Below are positions 54,966-64,000 of a DNA stretch of 64,000 nt, piece by piece. How positions within the stretch are numbered: the first letter of the stretch is position 1; the number at the start of each line of letters is the position of its first letter. The notes under the pieces were generated by a model, which ran no database searches, was not told the DNA's origin, and saw nothing but the letters and a program-made list of their open reading frames with translations. Both the position numbers and the translations under genes were made by a program. Origin of the DNA: Phoma sp. XZ068 (lineage: Eukaryota; Ascomycota; Dothideomycetes; Pleosporales; Didymellaceae); assembly GCA_004835665.1 (NCBI GenBank), contig RBKR01000001.1, positions 1,798,001 to 1,862,000 of the forward strand, given 5' to 3'.

Positions 54966-57900
54966 GTTTATATTCTTATAAACTAATAAATAGTTTCCTA
55001 AAGTACCTAAGCCTAATATATAATAGAAACCTAAATTAATAATATTAGATATCTTGCTATAGTTACTTATAAGTACTATATAAAAAAGAACTTACCTTAT
55101 AAGATATCTTTATTATATAAGAAGTATAGAAATTATAAATATAATAGAATAAAGAAGTATAAGCCTATAGATTTGCCTATTCCTAATTTCTTTAAAATTA
55201 ATAATAAGATATTATATCTAGAAGAAATAGAAGATAAGGCTACTAAAGCTAAGAAAGCTATAATAGCTACTTTATAGGCTGCTTATACTAAATTAAACTA
55301 GGTATATAAATAAAAGAAATTCTTAAAGTATTATAAATAGTAATAGTTTAATATAAGTACTTAGTTTATTAAGAATATAGAGCACCTAGAGTAATAGGAG
55401 TTATTACTTAATAATATTACTATACTTAAAAATAGGTTAATACCTAGCTTACTTATACTAGACTAGGTATTATATTCTCTACCTTTAGATTCTAATACTA
55501 CTAATACTAGTATAATAGCTAGCAGCAGTTTATAAGGTTTATTAATAGTTTCTATATATTTTCTAAGTTAGAGTATTCTAACTACTTAACTAGATATTTA
55601 TTCTTATATTTTTTTCTTTTAATATTATATTATTTTTTTAACTTCCTACTTAGTTTTCTTCTTAACCTAGTAGTAGAAGTTCTTCTAGATTAGTATATTA
55701 GAATCTACTAGTTCTAATAGTAATATATAGAATATAAGGTATATTCTAGTATCTCTTAGTAGTTTAAGTTAGTAGTTTATAGGGCTAATTTACCTAGAAA
55801 TAAAAAATAGTCTAACCTTAATATAATCTAGTTTTTTTATTAGTCTTTATATTTATAAGTTTTTTATAAGAAGATAGACTGTATCTCTCTCTTTTAGCTA
55901 AGGTACTGTTTTTCTTTTCTAGTTAATATAAGAGATTGCTTATTATTAAGCCTTATTAATATTTTTAAGCAATTTCTAGTATACTTCCTTTAGTCTTTAT
56001 ACTAAGGTTATTACTAAATCTATTTAGATATTACTATTAAGAGATCTTATAAAGAGATTTAGATATCTTTTATAATTTATAAAGAATAGTATTATACCTA
56101 TTACTTCTAATAATTTATTATTATATATAATCTATACTATAGGTAATAGTAAAACCTAGTTATCTTACTCCTAGTTGCTATATATCCTTAAGTATATCTC
56201 TATAGTCTAATTTATTCTTTCTATTTGTCTATCTATTTATAGATAGTATATAGTTAATAGCTTCTTTTTAGTACTAATAGCTGCTATAAGTATAGTCTAA
56301 TAGTTTAATATAAAGAGCTTATCTCTATTACTAATAATTAATTCTAGTATACTATAGTAATAGATAATTCTATCTAGAAATACTTGTGCAAGCTACTCTG
56401 TAGTATAACTATATTAAAATAGTATTATTTCTACTGCTTTAGTAAACCTATCTACTATAATAAAGATTAAGTTATAAGTATATTCTATAATAGAGTTCTT
56501 AGAGATAGGTAGTTATATAATAAAATCTATTATAATATTTATCTATAGTGCTGTTAGTAGCTCTATTACTTATATTTCTCTATACTTTATATATATACTA
56601 TACTTATTCTTTTAGTAATTAATATAGTTCTTAATAAACTTAGTAACCTTATCTTTTATATAGCTAAACTTATAGTATTATCTAATAAGTTCTATTATTT
56701 ATATTATACTAGAGTATCTATAAAGTAGGTTATTATAATAATAGCTTATAATTTTATTCTCTAATTCCTCTAGTACCTTTATAGGTATATATTATTCCTA
56801 CTAAACTTATATTATATTATTAAGCTACTAAGATAGTCCTAATAACCTATCTTTATTAACTCTAAGTATAGTAAACTAATTAATAGTTTTCTCTTTAGCT
56901 AGATTATATTATCTACTAAGTATATTAGCTCTGCTATTATCTTTTCCTAGAGTATATAGTATCTTAAACTTATACTATCCTAATAGCTTAGACTAATATA
57001 CTTATTATTAGTTAAGTATTTTAGTAGTAGTAAAGTATACTAGGTTCTTATAATCTATATAAATAGTAAGTTCTAAGCAGCTTTCTATATAGATTCTTTA
57101 ATATTCTAGGGCTAATATAATAGCTAGTAATTCCTTATTATATATATTATATTATTCCTCTAGTTCTAAGAACTTCTTAGAGTAGTAGGTAATTAGGTAC
57201 TATTATCTATCTTGTTTTTATATAGTATAAGCTTCTAATACTAAATCTAAAGTATCTATCTTAATTTAAAGTAGCTTTCTACTCTTAAATATAATTATTA
57301 TAGGTAGCTTAATATAGAACTATTTAAGTAACTAGAAAGTATCTTCTTATACTTATTCCTACTTAAATAGTATATCCTTCTATATAAGCTTTATAAGTAG
57401 TAAGGCCTAAAGTAAATAATTCTTAATAAAGTATTAATTAAAGTTAATAAATTCTAGAAATTCCTAAATTTCTTTAAAGGAGGTAGGAGTTAGCTAATTC
57501 TTTATAACCTAAATCTTTATTTTACTTATCTTAACTCTATATCTTCCTATAATATAGCTAAGAAATTCTACTTCTTTCTTATACTATTTATACTTTTTAG
57601 GTTTAAGTTAAAAATCTACCTTTCTAAGGTATTCTAACACTTCTCTAATATAGTAAATATATTCTTCTAGTATTACTAAATATACTAGGATATTATTAAG
57701 GTATACTACTACTATAATATCTAAGTATACTCTTAATATATTATTAATAAGGGCCTAATATATAGCTAGTATATTAGTAAGCCTAAATAGTATTACTAAG
57801 TACTTAAAATAACTATAGCATATTCTAAATATAGTCTTCTATTCTTTACCTTCCTTTATATATATAAGGTTATACACTCTATATAAATTAAGTATAGTAA

Positions 57901-59250
57901 AGTATTATACTTTAGATAATTAATCCTATAGTTCCTTAATATTTAGTAATAGGTACTAATTCTTAATTATAATATTATTATGTTTCTAGTAGTTAATATA
58001 TATTTATAATTTACTATCTTTCTTTAGTATAAAGAGGACTAGGAATTCTACTAGTAATTCTAATTCTAATATAAATCTTTTCTTAAGGTTTTTATTAATA
58101 TATTCCTTAAGTATACTAAGTTCCTTTTTAGATATTCTATATATAGGCCTAAAAGGCAGTTCCTTTCCTTTCTAGAGCTTAATCTTATAATTCTAGAGTT
58201 TATACTATAGTAATATCTTTATAGTCTTCTTATTATAAAAGAGTTCTATATAACTCTTATATTTATCTAGAATATTAAGAGGTATACTATTCTTCTTCTT
58301 AACTATTACTTTATAACTAGTAGGGCGTTCTATATCTATATAGTTAACTACTCTATTTTAGTATATCTTATATATTAAAGAGATATTATTAATCTTCTTT
58401 TTATCTACTAGTTATATTATAAACTATATAGGCTATAATATAGTAGTGCTATATCTATATTAACTTAATAAAAGCTATTAATTCTTCTAGTTAATATCTA
58501 GATTGTGCTTTCTTAACTATAGAAGTTCTAATATAATATTATAAGTAGCTATTCTAAAAGTATCTAGGGTTATTTTCTTATAGTGTTTATAGATCTAGAG
58601 GGGTACTATAGTTACTTTATATATAATCTTAGATTTCTTAGGCATTAGTTCTCTATTAGCTACTCTAAGTAGGTAAGGTGTTAATTTCTAGGTAGAGTAT
58701 AGTCTAGCTAGCTATACTGCTCTTAAAGAGATATAATTAGACTATACTCTAGAGTCTAAGAGTACCTTTATCTATCTTTTATTTACCTTAATAGGTAACT
58801 TAATTAGTTAGTAATTACTTTTAATACTATTAATAGATTAATCTCTAGCGCCTGCTAGTACTACTCTAAAAAAGAATTCTCTTATCTAAAGCTATTACTT
58901 TATTTTTTTTCTTTATAGGTCTTATAGTAGAGATTAAGGTAAGTCTACTAATACTAATTAAAGTATTACTTATTTACTACTAATCCTTATTATTTATACT
59001 TAGACTTATTCTAGCTAGAAAAGTATTAGTTATTATATTTATCTATTAGGTATAGTATATAGTAGTCCTTCTTATAATCTTTCTATTATAGTTTATATAG
59101 ACATCTCTTTAAAAACTATCCTAAATTAAGCTTCTTTAAATAATATATCTAGTATTGTACTAGAGCATAAGGTAGCTACTATAGTAGGTACTAGAAGTGC
59201 TTAGTAACTAGCTTAAATTAGTAGTCTAGTTAGTATTAGATTAGTAGTTC
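54464..59250 (-). mobile_element. RIP-inactivated Ty3/Gypsy retrotransposon (minus strand)
   Basis: Reading the minus strand through stops from about 59.1 kb down gives, in order, a possible zinc-knuckle remnant, an aspartic protease (LLDSRVQ where LIDSGAQ is expected, near 58.77 kb) and a reverse transcriptase with all main blocks. The RT catalytic YLDD reads YLNN at 57692-57703. RNase H-like sequence and integrase (IIIDFI, IISNRDKLF, DRQIER) follow, then a C-terminal segment to about 55.6 kb. Protease-RT-RH-IN order is that of Ty3/Gypsy elements. A plus-strand ORF relic (about 54.99-55.58 kb) lies antisense beyond integrase, next to the LTR-like copy D. The 5' LTR was not identified; a less mutated tract at 59251-59280 may mark the 5' edge. 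Confidence 0.88.
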
Positions 59251-59257
59251 TTAAGCA

Positions 59258-59272
59258 ACAGACAGACAGACA
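59258..59272. repeat. (CAGA)n tract escaping RIP
   Basis: CAGACAGACAGACA-type sequence keeps four CpA dinucleotides in a region where CpA is almost absent. It lies just upstream of the minus-strand Gypsy polyprotein. Confidence 0.8.
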
Positions 59273-59465
59273 ATATACAATATAAATTAATATTATAATA
59301 ACTATTATTTACTACTATCTTGCTATAATAGATCCTTAACTATTCTAACTCTTTTATTCTACTTGGTGCTGCTAGGTTTAACAAGTAACTATACTAGGTA
59401 TGCTTCTTTACTACTAGTATAAAATAGTAACCTAACTAGGGGGTTATAGTATAACTTAGCAGTAT

Positions 59466-59940
59466 TAGTATTATTAGTATTTAGCTATTAGATTGCTATA
59501 GAATGTTATATAAGCTAAAAGTATTAGAATTATTAGTATTATTAGTATTTAGCTATTAGATTGCTATAGAACGTTATATAAGCTTAAAGTATTAGAATTA
59601 TTAGTATTATTAGTATTTAGCTATTAGATTGCTATAGAATGTTATATAAGCTTAAAGCATTAGAATTATTAGTATTATTAGTATTTAGCTATTAGATTAC
59701 TATAGAATATTATATAAGCTTAAAGTATTAGAATTATTAGTATTATTAGTATTTAGCTATTAGATTACTATAGAATATTATATAAGCTTAAAGTATTAGA
59801 ATTATTAGTATTATTAGTATTTAGCTATTAGATTACTATAGAACGTTATACAAGCTTAAAGTATTAGAATTATTAGTATTATTAGTATCTAGCTATTAGA
59901 TTGCTATAGAATGTTATATAAGTTTAAAGAGGGAGCTAGT
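59466..59940. repeat. 68-bp minisatellite, about seven copies
   Basis: Units contain TATTTAGCTATTAGATTGCTATAG and repeat with a period of 68 bases (reference points 59491, 59559, 59627, 59695, 59763, 59831, 59899). The copies differ mainly at TGC/TAC, AATG/AACG/AATA and GTA/GCA, which are transitions. It lies between the two Gypsy relics and may belong to the leader or LTR of the plus-strand element. Confidence 0.92.
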
Positions 59941-60059
59941 TAACCCTAAGAAACTAATAATATACTAGCCTTCTAATAACTAGGATATTACCCCTTATAA
60001 ATAAACTTTATTAGATATAAGATTATTGCTCTAGTAAGAAGTTTTATTAATATTTAGGG

Positions 60060-63000
60060 GGATCTAGATCTAGAGAAGCTAACTACCTAGAAGAAATAAG
60101 AAAAAAAGTAGTAAGGAAGACTATAGATATAATAGAAAAAACTAATATTAATAAAAACACTACTAAAAAGCTAAAAAGAAAGGATAAGAAATAATATCTA
60201 AATTTAAACCTAACTATAGTTCTCTTCTAAGTACTTCTACTAAAGACTTAAGGCTAGATAGTTTATTAGCTACCTTAATAGCTTGCTAAGTCCTTATACC
60301 TATAAAAGAATATACTATTTATTTAGTATTTAATAGAAAGGAAGTAATAGAGTTCTTAGATAATTATAATTAAATAACTAAAAATAAGGGTCTAAATAAG
60401 ACCTAGAAGGTCTAGCTCCTTCTAGACTATTATAAGGAGTATTGCAGGCGCTTTATTAAACACTTAAAACTATATATTAAGACTAATTAGCCTGCCTTCT
60501 AAGATACTATAAAGAAATACTAAAAGGATTAGAATACCTTCTAGAAAATAGGCAGCTAAGCCTTCCTAAAAGTATATATAGAAAGTACTAATTAATTATT
60601 TCTAGGCCTCTTTAATTACTATACTAACTTTATAGTATATAGTAATACCTATAAGAGGGGTAATTAGATTCTCCTAATAGAGGAAGAATATTTTTTCTTC
60701 CTTAGTCTCTCTAGAGAAGACTAGGACCTTATTTTATTTAATATACTAGAGAGTCTAGAGATAAAAGACTAGTCTACCTTTTAACTTAAAGCTATATATA
60801 AGTTTATAAAGAAGGTATATAAGTAATACTAAGGCCTGTATAATTTCTCTACTAGAAGGGATAAGATATAAGTAGCAGAGATATACTAATTAATTAGAAG
60901 AGTAAACTATACTAGTAATCTATAAGGACTAGTCTAATAGGCTTAGAAATAACTTATAATAAAGCTAGATGCTCTAGCTTAATCCCTCTCTACTAGAGTA
61001 GATAAAGAGGTAGAGGAGCTTATCTAAGCTATAGGAGATTAGAAACTATCTTTAGCTAAAGTTACTACTATTATAGGTATAAATAAAGAAGTAAAGAATA
61101 TTCTAAAAAGTCTAATAAATTATACCTACTTTATATCCTAGGCTACTAAGGCTAGAGGCTAAACTTAATAGAATAATAGTTTATATATTACTACTGCCCT
61201 ACGTAATATTAACCCCTTAAAAGAAATAATAATAATCTAAGGTAGAGAGTATAATAATACTTATAATATATATAGAGAACTAAACTACTATATAAGAAAT
61301 TATAAGCTGTACTAAGCCCTTATAAGGATAGAGTAGTATAGCTACTACTTTAACTAGAATTCTAGAGTTTAAACTTTTTTCTTTAGTCTTATATACTACT
61401 AGATTACTCTAGTCTCTAGTATTGCTCTATAGACTTATTAGCTTAACTAGTTAAAGTAAAAGATCTAGGATTACTTTAATATCTCTTAGGACGTGCTAGA
61501 CTAGCTAGCCTTGTCTATAAAACTAGACCTTTTTAAAGAGATAGACTCCTGCCTAAAGAGGATGTTTTATAGGAATAATAACCCTTATAAGCTAATTTCT
61601 AGCTAGTAACTAACTAATAGTATAAGTGCCCTAACCTATAATTAGAATATATAAACTAGTATAGTGTTAGCTGTTAGCCCTTTTAGAATTATAGACAAGA
61701 GAGATACTAAAGTTATAAGCCTAGATTATATTAATAGCTAGTATATTATTCTAGAGGTATATAGTAAAGATAAAGACCTAGACTAGGTTAATACTATAAT
61801 AAGGTCCTAAAAGTTTTAAACCTAACTAATAGACTAGGTTCTAGAAAAGGCCTAGAATACCTTAGTCTATAAGGCTAAGTCTATAGTAGACTTTTCTATA
61901 AGCTAGCTAGTAGTAGAACATGCTTATTAAGAAACTTATAAAAGAAGTATTTAGAATAAGGGGTCTAGTTAGGACTACTTAGTTATAATAGAAGATAAGG
62001 ATAATAAGTTAGGTATACTTTCTTTTATAAGTTAGCTATATAACTAGCCCTTTGCTATAGTAAAGCTACTAGTAACTAAGGAGGCTTTTATAGAAAATAG
62101 GGTAGACTTATAAAGGAAGAAGTTAAAAAGTATATCTTCTAATAGTAACCTTACTACTCTACTCTGCCTAAATATAAATAAACTACTAGCAGTAATCCTT
62201 TTCTAGGAGGTTAGAGGTATTACTATTAGTAACTTAGTATTATAAAAGGATATAGGTTTACTATTATAGGCTATAATAAAAGAAATATTAGTATAACTAT
62301 TAGTAAATATTAATATAAATATTACCCTAGACTTCCTAGAAGGCTCTAACTAATTAGTAGTTACTAGGTCTTACCTAGTAACTCCTAATTAGCTAGAGAT
62401 ATATAGGGTAGCTACTAGCACAGATTCTTATCTCTAGAAGGCCTAGACTTATAACTAACCTAATAAATACTATCTACTTTTATCTAAGATAGTAAGGTTA
62501 TAATATTTAGTAAAAGATTCTAGTAATATATAGGAGGACTAGAATCTAAGTAATAATATAGCTAAACTAAATAAGGTAGTTAGGTAGAAAATAGTTATAT
62601 ACTAAGACTTGCTATTATACTAGGCCTATATTAGAGACTATAGAGTTAGTTACCTTATTAATACTAGGGCCTAGATAAACCTCCTTTAATTTAGTACCTG
62701 CTAAGCCTTAGGCCTTACTTATAAGGAGATAGATTAAGACTTAGATAAGAGTATAGTAATAGTAAATAGTAGTATTAATCTATTTATTAGAACTGTATAG
62801 AATATTCCTATTAAAGTAGAAGAAGTAGTAATAATAACCTATTTCTAAATTATATAAAACCTAATAAGATTTATTATTCTTAGAATACTCTAGTGCTTAG
62901 CTGCCTAGCTAGCTATCTAGTATAATATATTTAGATAAGCTTTATATAGAATCCTTTCTAATAATAGAAGAAGAAATACTTCTTTTATTACTTTTAACTC

Positions 63001-64000
63001 TATACTCTACTACTCTAATAATACTAAGAGTAAATAAAGAAAAGACTAAAGGGTCCTTATATTAGGGGTAAGGACCTAGCTAAAAATAAGACTTTATACT
63101 AGTTAATATACTTAGTAGCTATAGTTAGTTATAAGTTACTTTATATAAACTCTAGTACTAGCTCTAAGGAAGCTAGACCTAACCTATTCTCCTATATAGA
63201 TTAGTTATTATTAAAATAGATTTCTAAAAGTAGAGATCTAAACTAAACCTATATAGATAAAGAATACCTATAGCTTATATTAGAGACTATAAGGCCCTTC
63301 TTATACCTAACAGGACTTTAAGTAACTAATAAAGGCTTCTAATCTATAAGCCTAGAGGTTTATATATTATATAAATAAGTAGAGATAAAGGTTTACCTAG
63401 TTAATAAGCCTAGAGAAGTAACACTAATAAGGCTAGAAAGAGAGGATTAGAAATAGATAGCTATTAAGAAGTAACTACTTATTTAGAGTCTCTAACTACT
63501 AGATATTAGTCTATTTAACTATATATTTAAAGTAAGGCATGCCCTCTTCTCTTAAGGTATATATTTTAACCTAGAAAGGCTAGCTACCTAGAAGTTTAGG
63601 GACATACTACATCTAAAAAAAAAAGATATATTTAGAAAGATAATTCTAAACTATAAAGCTGCTATTACTTTTACCTTTTAGAAATCTAGAAGAATATAAG
63701 AAGATATAATACTACTATACTAAGTTTAAACTATCCTATATAAGGTATAGCAAGTCTAAATATTCTCTATAGCTAAAAGCTAGGAAGAGGAGCTTATTAA
63801 GATACTCCTAGAATATATTAACTAAGAGGTATTAGAAAGGTATAATAGTTAGTATTAAAATCCTTAGCACCTAGTTACTAAGAAAGATAAAGGGCTATAG
63901 TTTATAAATAATACTTAGTATATAAATAAAGTAACTCTATAGGATACTAGTACTCTACTAACTATAGATAAATTCTCTAAGCAATTTGCTAGATATAAGA
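60060..64000 (+). mobile_element. RIP-inactivated Ty3/Gypsy retrotransposon (plus strand, runs off the window)
   Basis: Plus-strand translation through stops gives a long Gag-like region (about 60.2-61.3 kb, with segments such as QKVQLLLDYYKEYCRRF) and then a linker. A protease remnant near 62.66 kb reads INTRAQINLL, where IDTGAQINL is expected. Upstream RT sequence at 63.78-64.0 kb (ILTKRYQKGIIVSIK) leads into the reverse transcriptase beyond the window. The order Gag-protease-RT fits Ty3/Gypsy. The D-to-N and G-to-R changes of the protease motif are both TpG to TpA transitions. No LTR was identified for it; the 68-bp minisatellite lies just upstream. Confidence 0.85.

Larger units (their letters stand above)
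48138..64000. other. AT-rich isochore of RIP-mutated retrotransposons
   Basis: From the end of the LtrA-like gene to the window edge the sequence is dominated by A, T and the dinucleotide TpA. In 49021-49260, for example, I find one CpA and no TpG. No open frame of 60 codons exists on either strand. Translating through the stops recovers Gypsy-type polyproteins whose stop codons sit where Gln or Trp is expected. This is the signature of repeat-induced point mutation (CpA to TpA on both strands). Parts not described separately below are degenerate repeat sequence of unknown origin. Confidence 0.93.

Noticed and set aside
59466..59940. CRISPR-like array
   Set aside because: The whole 68-bp unit is repeated without unique spacers, and the context is a fungal retrotransposon block.

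Overview
This window comes from a filamentous ascomycete fungus. The evidence is GC-balanced genes with short introns (about 45-85 bp, GTRNGT donors, CTRAY-like branch points), fungal-specific families (Zn2Cys6 regulator, Sld7, fungal Hook, CorA-like and LtrA-like membrane proteins), and an abrupt switch at about 48.14 kb into a roughly 15.9 kb block of extremely A+T-rich DNA with almost no CpA or TpG. That block is the footprint of repeat-induced point mutation (RIP). A gene-rich compartment joined to an AT-isochore is typical of Dothideomycetes such as the Pleosporales; that assignment is inference.

Bases 1-9.9 kb: the 3' end of an F-box/WD-like gene, a cytochrome b2-type L-lactate dehydrogenase, a probable Sld7 replication factor, a small secreted-protein ORF with a 16-G run, a possible two-exon orphan gene, and a secreted M28 aminopeptidase. 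Bases 9.9-27.4 kb: a 2.4 kb gene-poor stretch, a Pumilio (PUF) RNA-binding protein whose repeats can be read as UGUA-type specificity, an extended SDR reductase broken by a frameshift, a Zn2Cys6 regulator, a secreted I9-type inhibitor, a Hook dynein adaptor and a CorA-like transporter.

Bases 28.7-48.1 kb: a many-exon HET-like membrane protein with HGGG repeats at its N-terminus, a six-cysteine secreted protein with a GC-AG intron, an atypical SDR, Elongator subunit 5, a tri-snRNP 27 kDa protein, ER glucosidase I (GH63), dolichyl-diphosphatase, an RBR ubiquitin ligase, and an LtrA-family membrane protein that ends against the isochore. The convergent glucosidase I/dolichyl-diphosphatase pair both serve N-glycosylation in the ER. 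Elp5, SNRNP27, Sld7, PUF and Hook are housekeeping or regulatory factors. No biosynthetic cluster is evident.

Bases 48.14-64 kb: RIP-destroyed LTR retrotransposons. One Ty3/Gypsy polyprotein relic lies on the minus strand (protease, reverse transcriptase, integrase), a second lies on the plus strand and runs off the window, and an older gag relic is cut at an LTR-like repeat. Four head-to-tail LTR-like copies, a 1990-bp direct duplication and a 68-bp minisatellite give the block its structure. I found no intact gene in it. Exon coordinates below were derived by hand from splice signals and reading frame; none is transcript-supported.
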